From assembly GCA_965223435.1 (NCBI GenBank), contig CBDCWQ010000023.1, positions 1,798,001 through 1,862,000 of the forward strand: a stretch of 64,000 bases of DNA. Reading direction: 5' to 3'. Positions 38,687-45,772 of this stretch are shown here, in pieces (the first letter of the stretch is position 1; the number at the start of each line of letters is the position of its first letter). The DNA is from CBDCWQ01 sp965223435. Lineage in GTDB: Bacteria > Myxococcota > Kuafuiibacteriia > Kuafuiibacteriales > Kuafuiibacteriaceae. The notes under the pieces are model-generated. The model saw nothing but the letters and a program-made list of their open reading frames with translations. It was not told where the DNA came from and did no database searches. A program made the translations under genes and the position numbers.

Positions 38687-39544
38687 CTATCGAAATTGAG
38701 CGGCAAAACGACCCGCTTTTTGTCGAACGAACTCGGGCAGCTTGACCAACCAACGTTCCGGGAGGCCCTTGAGACCCCGTCGCGCTCCAACGATTTGGCC
38801 AAACATGGACGCGTTGGTATCTGTGTCACCCCCCGAGGAGACGATTTCTTTCACCACGGCCTCGAAGCTCCCGGGACGCTGGGCGGCACAAAGCGCGAAC
38901 GGAACGGATTCAGCGACGTAGCCCGAATTCCCGTGCAGGGAAGCAACCTCCTGAAGAGAAAGCTGCTTGAACTTGGCGACCTTAAGGATGCCGTCGCGAA
39001 CCCGGGTGTCGGGAAGTTCTTTGGCCAAGCGCGTCAGCAAGTTATCATCGAACACTGCCCGGTCATGAACGGCGATTGCGATGGCCAGCGCGCCTGCATA
39101 CGCTTCGTCGTTGTCGTGCGTGATCCGTGATACGTCACGAATGAGCCGGCGATTGGCCGGCTCCAGCGGGTCCACAATGAGGGCTATTGGCGCAATGCGC
39201 ATGGCTGCCCCGTTTCCGGCGGCGCGGTCACCTTTGCGGCCTGCCAGTGCCCAGTGTACTCCGGCCGAGAGATCGCGCAGCGCCTTCAGTGTGCTGGCGC
39301 CTACGCCCGTGACTCGACCCGCCCTAAACCACTCTCGGAAGCTGATTCCGATCTCCTCCGGGATGACGCGTCCCGCCCGGCCAAGGGCCTCACAAGTCGC
39401 CAGGGTGAGCTCGGTATCGTCGGAGACAGAAAAGGCGTCGGGTTCGCGGAATGCAACACCTGGTTGGCCTTCGACCGCGTACCCCAGGGCATCGCCTATT
39501 GCGCCCCCCAACAGGCACCCCAAAATGCGATCCTCCCCGCTCAT
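38687..39544 (-). CDS. ADP-ribosylglycohydrolase (DraG/ARH family)
   Basis: Removes ADP-ribose from proteins or small molecules. ATG 39544 (MSGEDRILGCLLGGAIGDALG) matches the family start. Metal ligands are in SDDTELTL (41-47) and SSGGDTDTNASM. 285 residues. It starts one base from the 3' end of the AbiEii-like gene on the same strand, so it might be co-expressed with that toxin-antitoxin pair, an unusual arrangement worth noting. Confidence 0.82.
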   Translation of the reverse strand: MSGEDRILGCLLGGAIGDALGYAVEGQPGVAFREPDAFSVSDDTELTLATCEALGRAGRVIPEEIGISFREWFRAGRVTGVGASTLKALRDLSAGVHWALAGRKGDRAAGNGAAMRIAPIALIVDPLEPANRRLIRDVSRITHDNDEAYAGALAIAIAVHDRAVFDDNLLTRLAKELPDTRVRDGILKVAKFKQLSLQEVASLHGNSGYVAESVPFALCAAQRPGSFEAVVKEIVSSGGDTDTNASMFGQIVGARRGLKGLPERWLVKLPEFVRQKAGRFAAQFR

Positions 39545-39545
39545 G

Positions 39546-40463
39546 TCAGGTTGGCGCCCACGATGCCCTAGGTCTCCACCGAGAGAGAAAACGACCGTCG
39601 GTCGCTGCGGTTTCAAGTGGCATCGCGATGAATGAAGCGATGGTGGCTGCGGTCTTTCTAAGGTCCTCAGCGTCTTGGACTCCAGACTTACGGATGAAGG
39701 CGGTCCATTGGCCCTTCTTCGTTGCGTCCTCGAAGAACGTCGGCGTGAGGGCTACGGGGAGACTGGTCGGAAGAGGGGTCCCACGGCGCTCAAACGTGGC
39801 GCGAACGGCGCGTACCAGAACTTCACCGTCAAACTCGAACATTCGCGACAATGCCTTCAGATCGTAGAAGTCTTTCATCCGACTGTTGTTGAGTCCGAGC
39901 TGGACCATGGCCTCTATTTTTTCCGCGACCACGGTTTCGGGTGGATAGGCACGCATTCTGGGGCCGGGGAAATCGAGGAGGGCCGGAAAGTCGATCTCTT
40001 TTGCTTCGGGTGTGATGGCATCACCAAAACCCACGTCGATCTGGAGTCGCACCTTGGCCGATGCAATGTGGGCAACGGCGGTGGCTCGTATGCCGCCATA
40101 GATTTGGTCTTCACGAATCGAACGGACCTCAAGAGAGTTTTGATCGAAGGTGACGCCATCATCGTCAACATTCACGGCGAGCACATCATCGAAGACACTG
40201 TGGATACGCTCGGCGCTGGGGTCACCAATTCCGAGCAGGTCAACGTCACGGGTTGCGCGGTGTGGCTTCCCGGTCCAAATCGTAAAGAGGGCGGCGCCCT
40301 TGAGTACAAACTGAGTACCGTGGACCGAGTGCGTGAGTCGGTAGAGAATTCGCTCATTCGCATATTGCGTGAGCAGAAACTGGAAATCATCGCCTCGCGC
40401 TTTGGCGATGTTGAGGAGGCGCGCGCGCACGGATGCGGCGATGTGACTTGGTGTCTTTTTCAC
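39546..40463 (-). CDS. abiEii: AbiEii-type nucleotidyltransferase toxin
   Basis: Toxin of a type IV AbiE toxin-antitoxin/abortive infection system. FVLKGAALFTIWTG and RATRDVDLLG are the nucleotidyltransferase motifs (GS-like loop and DxD). PETVVAEKIEAMVQLG and RMKDFYDLKAL are typical AbiEii segments. 305 residues, complete. Its start overlaps the antitoxin stop by 4 bp. A second, damaged copy is at 60654. Confidence 0.88.
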   Translation of the reverse strand: MKKTPSHIAASVRARLLNIAKARGDDFQFLLTQYANERILYRLTHSVHGTQFVLKGAALFTIWTGKPHRATRDVDLLGIGDPSAERIHSVFDDVLAVNVDDDGVTFDQNSLEVRSIREDQIYGGIRATAVAHIASAKVRLQIDVGFGDAITPEAKEIDFPALLDFPGPRMRAYPPETVVAEKIEAMVQLGLNNSRMKDFYDLKALSRMFEFDGEVLVRAVRATFERRGTPLPTSLPVALTPTFFEDATKKGQWTAFIRKSGVQDAEDLRKTAATIASFIAMPLETAATDGRFLSRWRPRASWAPT

Positions 40464-41065
40464 GCGAGTGCCTCCACATAGGGCTTCATGAGGGCGTATA
40501 CGCGATCTGCCCGGGCGGCATCGACCAGGGCGTCAGCACCGCCACGATATTTACGGAGATAGTCTCGGAGGGCAGAAAGAGCAACCTCAAGTCCAACGTG
40601 TCGCCGGTAGCGAAAACAGTCGGCAACCGTTTTAGCGGGTGTGGTGAGTTTGATATCCGCGCCTTCGATTTTTCGGTGCTCGATGCCATGGTTACGAGCT
40701 CGGCCGCTGGCTCGGACCACTTCGATCGCCGGGTAAGAAATCTTGGGCGTTCGGGCATGCCGATCAATGAGAATCCACACAGCGTAGGGTACCTCTGTGG
40801 TCAGCTCGTGCACCTGGAGGGCACTGAGGAGGCATACGATCGCGCCCGGTACTCGTTTGGCCACTTCGGCCAGGGAATGAAATTCGGTGACCGGCGCGTC
40901 CGCCAGTCGATAGAGTCCTCGATCGACTTGCTCGAGGACGCCACGATCACATAGTCGTCGGAGGTAGGCTCGGGGGATCTGGGCCTTCTCGAGGTCTCGT
41001 GCTCGAAGCGGGCCCGCCTCGGCCAGCCGCAGGAGCTGTTTCGTTTTGTTTTCACTGTCAGACAT
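40460..41065 (-). CDS. abiEi: AbiEi-type antitoxin
   Basis: Winged-helix antitoxin and autorepressor. The N-terminal helix-turn-helix (LRARDLEKAQIPRAYLRRLC) is followed by the AbiEi C-terminal domain with AIVCLLSALQVHELTTEVPY and TPAKTVADCFRYR. 201 residues. In characterised AbiE systems this protein represses its own promoter by binding inverted repeats, and such repeats are present directly upstream (41063-41114). Confidence 0.88.
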   Translation of the reverse strand: MSDSENKTKQLLRLAEAGPLRARDLEKAQIPRAYLRRLCDRGVLEQVDRGLYRLADAPVTEFHSLAEVAKRVPGAIVCLLSALQVHELTTEVPYAVWILIDRHARTPKISYPAIEVVRASGRARNHGIEHRKIEGADIKLTTPAKTVADCFRYRRHVGLEVALSALRDYLRKYRGGADALVDAARADRVYALMKPYVEALA

Positions 41066-41114
41066 GATACTTATTGACTGTCATTAAGTATTTAGACATT
41101 CACTTTGTATCATG
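41063..41114. promoter_or_regulatory. Nested inverted repeats at the AbiE promoter
   Basis: A 25-bp near-perfect palindrome spans 41067-41091: ATACTTA, then TGAC-T-GTCA in the centre, then TAAGTAT. It is enclosed by an 8-bp inverted repeat CATGATAC (41063-41070) and GTATCATG (41107-41114), the first of which contains the abiEi start codon. This matches the known mode of AbiEi autorepression through paired inverted repeats. Confidence 0.65.
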
Positions 41115-41337
41115 GTGAGCTGCCTTCCGGCAAGTTTTGGCCTGCCACGCCTCTTTGGTGCCACCGGCTTCTCAGTCCTGGTTGGGATGTTTCCTGGTGC
41201 GTGGCTTTCCCACTTTCGATCATCGAGATTCGCCCGCTGTTCGATATGGAAGACTTCGGTAAAAAGATGACGTCTAAACTCTGCCATCAAGAAGAACGAC
41301 TTCGGTCAGATGTTGAAGCTAAGGAGGCTTAAATCGA

Positions 41338-41808
41338 ATGAGTAGTACACGAAAGGTAAAAACCTGTTTTTGGTTCGATGGCAACGGAGAGGCTGCGGCG
41401 GAGTTCTACGTGTCGCTCCTGCCCGATAGCTCCGTGACGACGGTGGCGCGTCAGGCCCCCGACAAACCGGCGCTTATTGTCGAGCTGTCGCTTGCGGGCA
41501 CGCCGTATATGTTCCTCAACGGCGGCCCCCGGTACAAGCTCTCTCCTGCGGCTTCGATTGCGGTACGCACGGCGGACCAAGCAGAGACCGATTGGCTCTG
41601 GAATGCCCTTGTGGCGAATGGTGGCGAAGAGAGCATGTGTGGTTGGCTCACCGATCGCTTTGGTGTGTCTTGGCAGATCGTGCCCGAAGCTCTTCCCCGA
41701 TTGCTGGGCAGCGAAGATCGCGAAGCTGCGGCTCGGGCCACCGAGGCCATGCTCAAGATGAAGAAGATTGATATCGCTGCCCTGGAGGCGGCGTTTCAGG
41801 GGCAATAA
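41338..41808 (+). CDS. VOC-superfamily (PhnB-like glyoxalase-fold) protein
   Basis: Small protein of the PhnB/3-demethylubiquinone methyltransferase-like VOC group. It has CFWFDGNGEAAAEFYVSLLPDS, GTPYMFLNGGP and GWLTDRFGVSWQIVPEALPRLL, all typical. A ribosome binding site (AAGGAGG) precedes ATG 41338. 156 residues; a metal-dependent resistance or isomerase role is possible but not shown. Confidence 0.85.
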   Translation: MSSTRKVKTCFWFDGNGEAAAEFYVSLLPDSSVTTVARQAPDKPALIVELSLAGTPYMFLNGGPRYKLSPAASIAVRTADQAETDWLWNALVANGGEESMCGWLTDRFGVSWQIVPEALPRLLGSEDREAAARATEAMLKMKKIDIAALEAAFQGQ

Positions 41809-42068
41809 GGCCGAAGGCGAACTCAGCGATGAGCTGCGTGGGCGCGTCCGCAAAATTGGCGAGCCTGCAAACTTTGTGCTTGAGGTCATCGGTTAGGAGC
41901 GCGAAGGTCCAGCAACCCTACGTGGACGAGGTCGCCGGTGTAGTTGGGTTGCGCCGAGGCCTTGTCTCTGGAAGTGCGCGGGAGCCGGTACGGCGGCCGC
42001 GCTTTCGTATCCTCGGGGGCAGATCCCAAGGTACAGAGTATAGGGTTTTACGGGGTTATCAAACAATT
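41809..42068. other. Gap with a short coding remnant
   Basis: The first 85 bp contain an open frame ending ELRGRVRKIGEPANFVLEV before a stop at about 41895; it looks like the tail of a lost gene that I cannot name. The remainder shows nothing clear. Confidence 0.3.
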
Positions 42069-42089
42069 GGTATCGGTTAAAATGATACC
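42069..42089. promoter_or_regulatory. Inverted repeat abutting a start codon
   Basis: GGTATC (42069-42074) and GATACC (42084-42089) form an exact 6-bp inverted repeat with 9-bp spacing. The ATG of the next gene follows immediately at 42090, leaving no room for a normal ribosome binding site. A repressor site at the promoter or a leaderless start would both explain this. Confidence 0.45.
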
Positions 42090-42629
42090 ATGAGGCCAAA
42101 GGAGACCATAGGCCGTTTTGACCAGTACCTCCATGAGCGGGGTCTTTCGTTCGAAGCCGTTGTGATCGGAGGAACAGCGCTCGGTCTTTTGGGCATCACT
42201 ACACGCGAAACTCGAGACTGTGATGTTCTCCATCCGCAGGTGCCTCAGGAGGTCTTGGATGCGGCGCGCGAATTCGCATCCGAAGTCACGGCAGAGGCGG
42301 CGGTCCTGCGCGAGGACTGGCTCAACGACGGCCCCTCTTCATTGATCGATGTCTTACCGGAAGGTTGGCAAGAACAGACCGAAGTCATCTTCAAGGGGCA
42401 ATCGATCACGCTTCGCTGCCTTGGCCGTCTGGATCTCTTGCGGAGTAAGCTATTTGCACTGTGCGACCGTGCTCTCGATCTTCCAGACTGCCTTGCTCTG
42501 AATCCCACGGCAGCTGAACTCGATGAGATCGAACCTTGGCTTTCGGAACAGGACACCAACCCAGGGTGGCCGGATCACGTTCAAGGTACCCTGGAGGATT
42601 TGAAAAGGAGACTCGGTCGTGGGCTTTAG
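42090..42629 (+). CDS. DUF6036/AbiEii-like nucleotidyltransferase
   Basis: Small nucleotidyltransferase-fold protein. FEAVVIGGTALGLLG followed by TRETRDCDVL matches the GG...DxD pattern of minimal nucleotidyltransferases used as toxins. The rest is helical, with LRCLGRLDLLRSKLFALCDR, a family-typical segment. 179 residues. It overlaps the next gene by 11 bp, and an operator-like repeat abuts its start: the layout of a toxin-antitoxin pair. Enzymatic target unknown. Confidence 0.7.
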   Translation: MRPKETIGRFDQYLHERGLSFEAVVIGGTALGLLGITTRETRDCDVLHPQVPQEVLDAAREFASEVTAEAAVLREDWLNDGPSSLIDVLPEGWQEQTEVIFKGQSITLRCLGRLDLLRSKLFALCDRALDLPDCLALNPTAAELDEIEPWLSEQDTNPGWPDHVQGTLEDLKRRLGRGL

Positions 42630-43311
42630 CCGCATCGTAGTCCCAGAGGCTCTGGCCGAGGCGGAGTCGTTGACCCGGAAAATGGTGGGTGTCGGAATGA
42701 ATCTTTCCGCTGACCCAGATCCGAACGCCAACATTGAGGATACCCTGCTAGCCGCATCCGTTGCTGGTGTTGAAAACGATGATTTGCGGACTCTAGCCGT
42801 TCTCGTGACATGGCTTGAGATTCACCATCCCTGGATCAACGCTTCCCGACTGGCGAGACTCGTAGACGCTCAGAAGTCGTCCCGAGTACGCTGCTTTTGG
42901 GCTGCGGTAGGGGGCTGGTTAGTAAAGGAACGACGGTTTTCGAAGCTTAGAGGTTTTTATCAGGGGCACCGCATAGATCTGTTGCGAACTGGCACGGACT
43001 TCCAGGTCAAACGTCACGGGGAGGATATTCGGTTTCGTGGCGGCCCAATGCGTATTGCCGCCAACACGTTGCGAAATCGCCCGTCCGATGTTCTATCGCC
43101 CTCCGAACTTGCCGAACGTCACGCGGCCTATCGATGTAGGCTCACCATCGGCCCCTCCTATCGAGCGGACATGTGGTCCGAGTTGATACAGGATTCAAGC
43201 CTGTCCTCCGCCGAGCTGGCACGCAGGACTTACGGCTCCTTTGCTACCGCCTGGGCTGTCAAACGCGATTTTGGGCTCACGTCGGGAGGGACGGTTTCAG
43301 CCACGATCTAG
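42619..43311 (+). CDS. Uncharacterised partner of the nucleotidyltransferase
   Basis: I do not recognise this 230-residue protein. GTG 42619 has AAGGAG 8 bases upstream. It is mostly helical, and the segments LAVLVTWLEIHHPWINASRLARLV and LSSAELARRTYGSFATAWAVKRDF look like a winged-helix or helix-turn-helix surface. Coupling to the DUF6036 gene suggests it is the antitoxin or DNA-binding half of the pair. Confidence 0.55.
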   Translation: MGFSRIVVPEALAEAESLTRKMVGVGMNLSADPDPNANIEDTLLAASVAGVENDDLRTLAVLVTWLEIHHPWINASRLARLVDAQKSSRVRCFWAAVGGWLVKERRFSKLRGFYQGHRIDLLRTGTDFQVKRHGEDIRFRGGPMRIAANTLRNRPSDVLSPSELAERHAAYRCRLTIGPSYRADMWSELIQDSSLSSAELARRTYGSFATAWAVKRDFGLTSGGTVSATI

Positions 43312-43455
43312 TCGTTGTCGTCGATGACCATGGCCGGATTGAGGTCGACGTTTCATTCTACGAGGTTCCTGCCGGTCGCACGGGTGAAAGCTTAGGTGTT
43401 CAATGGGACGAGCGGGTTGTCCGCATCCCTGAACCCTCGACGGGTAACTTACTCG
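43312..43455 (+). pseudogene. IS21-type transposase (IstA) C-terminal remnant
   Basis: One forward frame reads DHGRIEVDVSFYEVP, then VQWDERVVRIPEPSTGNLLVLH, the beta-barrel end of IstA transposases. Nothing upstream continues the gene. It points toward the opposite-strand IstA piece that begins at 43449, so two fragments of IS21-like elements meet head to head. Confidence 0.6.
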
Positions 43456-43592
43456 TACTCCACAGGAACGTAAACCTCCTGCTTCGAAAGTTTAAGCGCC
43501 TTGAGGTGACGGCGAATGGTGTTGGCGCCGACAACAAAACCCTCTTTGACAAGCTCAGCGTGCAGACGGGTCCCGGTGATCCGCTGCTTCTT
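43449..43592 (-). pseudogene. IS21-type transposase (IstA) internal remnant
   Basis: The minus strand encodes KKQRITGTRLHAELVKEGF, then NTIRRHLKALK, then QEVYVPVEYE before a stop. This matches the region of IstA just before its catalytic core. The rest of the transposase and IstB are absent. Confidence 0.6.
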
Positions 43593-43614
43593 TGTCGTGC
43601 GATCAGGCGCCGGC

Positions 43615-43830
43615 CGTCGTCTTGCCACTCCCGGGCTCACCCAAAAGAAGGGGTCTCGGCCAGCTCGTCGATCGTTTGGAGCTTGGGGTTGACCATCTTT
43701 CCAAGCTCAGTTCTTGGGTCGACAAGAAATTCCGAAGAGTCGAGAGTGACCGACTCTGTGATCGGGAACAAGAATCTTTCTATGACGTTGGGGCGGTCAT
43801 GGCATTCGTGAAGATGAGGATTGCGTGATT
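43615..43830 (-). pseudogene. NACHT/STAND NTPase N-terminal remnant
   Basis: Reading the minus strand, ERFLFPITESVTLDSSEFL, DPRTELGKMVNPKLQ and TIDELAETP match the stretch that precedes the P-loop in NACHT proteins. After a one-base frame change the P-loop itself appears as LLLGEPGSGKTT (43615-43650). The remainder is gone, replaced by IS21 sequence. Proteins of this shape are often anti-phage sensors, so this may be a dead defence gene. Confidence 0.5.
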
Positions 43831-45140
43831 TACCTAAGGGGAACGGTCCGAATTGCATTCGCAATCCCATCGCTTTGGTTGGCCGCGATGCCGACCTTCG
43901 CAGCATAATCTGGCCAGGTAGAAACGGTCTTCTGTACCTCCTCGATAATTTCTTTGTGTCGCCCACGTTTCATCGTAATCAGTTTTGCGCAGGCTTCGAA
44001 GTCACTTATCTCAAAGCCATCACGTTTTCCGTTCAAGGTCATCTGGTGGTTGGCGGTCCAGATGCCACCGGGGTTATAGGCATAGGTTACGTCAAAAGCT
44101 GGAGAGAGAGACCACTCGCCACTCTTGTTCATCACAAACGCGATGTTTTTCACGTGGTCATCCTGGTTTCGCGCTACGATGTTGAACACCATTCGTCGGA
44201 ACTGCTGTTCAAGGCTAGAGCGGGGCAGACCTAACGTACTCATGACCTGGAGGGCTTGCTCATATGAGTACGCTCCCGCTTGATTGAAGTCATAGTGGGC
44301 CATCGCACACAGAGATTGCATGTGAAGTTTGCGCCCGGTGGCATTCCGGTCGAATCGGCGGGTCATGAAGTGACGCCTTCCGCCTTCCTCCAGGAGTCGG
44401 CACTCTGCCATTTCGACGCCCGCATCGACCGCCATCAGGTGGTAGGCGTATTCGATTGCGCCGTAGCCTTCTGGGTCTGCGAGTTCCTTGTCTTTGTTGT
44501 TCGCAACGCCGTCGAACTTCAAAAGCCAATACTCGAATCCCGGACCCGCATCCACCTGGCCTGAACGGACTTCGTCGGTTTCTCGGTTCCACGCGATTAC
44601 CGCCTTCGCGCGAGCACCTCCTGCAGATGTCCCCACGCGAAGAATGTCCTTGAGGGCTTCTTGCTTCGTATCAGATCCAAATGAGCTCTCCAGTTGGTTT
44701 CGGCTGGTGAGAACTTCCGACGCAAGCTCCACCAGCTTGTCCACTTCGATCTTCTTTGCGTGCTGCTGCTTTGGCCCGATGGCCGGGACAAACTCCAGCG
44801 CCCCCATTCCGCGAGCGCCTGTGTAGCACAATCTCTCGACTGCGTTGAAAGCCTCCCCGGTGCGGCCCAGCGTAGCGAGCCATGCGTCGATAAGCGCGTT
44901 ACCGAATCGGTCGGGCAAAGAGTCGGCCAGCATCCCGGGTAGCCCGTGAAATGTTTCGGGCCGCAATTGCGGAAAGCGATAGGTTTGGGCTGCTGCGAGT
45001 GGCATCATGAGGGGGGCGACTTCTATGCCGCTTTGGGCGAATGCCGGGTCGTATTCGAACTCGGCGATTTGCTCGCCATCTTTGAGTGCGACGGCTCCTA
45101 TTGAGCTGCCCCAAAGTAGAACCTCTGCCACCGTGGTCAT
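43830..45140 (-). CDS. hipA: HipA-family serine/threonine kinase toxin
   Basis: Toxin kinase of a HipBA module; E. coli HipA phosphorylates glutamyl-tRNA synthetase. The N-terminal domain (LLWGSSIGAVALKDG, LPGMLADSLPDRFG) leads to the gated P-loop-like GTSAGGARAKAVIAW. The kinase loop is FNIVARNQDDHVKNIAFV and the metal site SLSPAFDVTYAYNP. 436 residues, complete, overlapping the hipB stop by 4 bp. Confidence 0.92.
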   Translation of the reverse strand: MTTVAEVLLWGSSIGAVALKDGEQIAEFEYDPAFAQSGIEVAPLMMPLAAAQTYRFPQLRPETFHGLPGMLADSLPDRFGNALIDAWLATLGRTGEAFNAVERLCYTGARGMGALEFVPAIGPKQQHAKKIEVDKLVELASEVLTSRNQLESSFGSDTKQEALKDILRVGTSAGGARAKAVIAWNRETDEVRSGQVDAGPGFEYWLLKFDGVANNKDKELADPEGYGAIEYAYHLMAVDAGVEMAECRLLEEGGRRHFMTRRFDRNATGRKLHMQSLCAMAHYDFNQAGAYSYEQALQVMSTLGLPRSSLEQQFRRMVFNIVARNQDDHVKNIAFVMNKSGEWSLSPAFDVTYAYNPGGIWTANHQMTLNGKRDGFEISDFEACAKLITMKRGRHKEIIEEVQKTVSTWPDYAAKVGIAANQSDGIANAIRTVPLR

Positions 45141-45484
45141 GAGTCATCCTCAGACCATGACCAACTTCTATGCTGCTGGTCGCGTTTCTTCGATGCCCTT
45201 TGCCTTCGTCGGCCCCGCGTTTTCAGGAGCTCCATAGGGCTAGGGCCGGTGTCTGGGAGAATCGACAAGAATACGTCGAGCAGATCTAGAACTCGGAGAA
45301 TGCGGACCACACTTGTTAGATGGCAGGAGTGACCCGCTTCGAGACGTTCTAGGGTCCGTTTGCTGACGCCAGCTTTCCGAGCCAAGTCGGTCTGCGTTAG
45401 CCCAAGCGCAACACGTCGGCGCGACAGACGAACGCCAAACTCCTCGAGAACGGCTTGGTCGGTTGTTGCTTGGGTGACCGCCAT
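45137..45484 (-). CDS. hipB: HipB-family Xre antitoxin/repressor
   Basis: Xre helix-turn-helix antitoxin (GVRLSRRRVALGLTQTDLARKAGVSKRTLERLEAGHS) with a basic C-terminal tail. 115 residues. It heads the operon, and three matching operator boxes lie upstream at 45518-45619, so autoregulation is very likely. Confidence 0.9.
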   Translation of the reverse strand: MAVTQATTDQAVLEEFGVRLSRRRVALGLTQTDLARKAGVSKRTLERLEAGHSCHLTSVVRILRVLDLLDVFLSILPDTGPSPMELLKTRGRRRQRASKKRDQQHRSWSWSEDDS

Positions 45485-45517
45485 GGCTGTTTCTCAATGG
45501 TACGGACGAACTGTTTC

Positions 45518-45619
45518 TCGTCAACTATGACGAATTAAGGGTTGAAGCCTATTTCCTATAAATCGTCGAAAACGACGAGTCAAGAGCCAAATATGGACAT
45601 AACTCGTCAAATAAGACGA
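45518..45619. promoter_or_regulatory. Three HipB operator boxes, TCGTC-N6-GACGA
   Basis: Box 1 is 45518-45533 (spacer AACTAT), box 2 45563-45578 (spacer GAAAAC), box 3 45604-45619 (spacer AAATAA). All share exact 5-bp arms and a 6-bp spacer. Centres are 45 and 41 bp apart, about four DNA turns, and the first box is 34 bp upstream of the hipB start. E. coli HipB also binds multiple spaced palindromes. Confidence 0.8.
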
Positions 45620-45772
45620 ATTATAACAAACCGGTATAAACCTGATCCACACCCTTTACATGTGGGACCGTCTCACCCGATCTGTCGACAACCCTCATGT
45701 ATGGCTAGACAATAACCCACCGAACGCGGGCTTCGAGTGCCCGCCGTTTTGGTTTCATTATGCGGTACCTCC

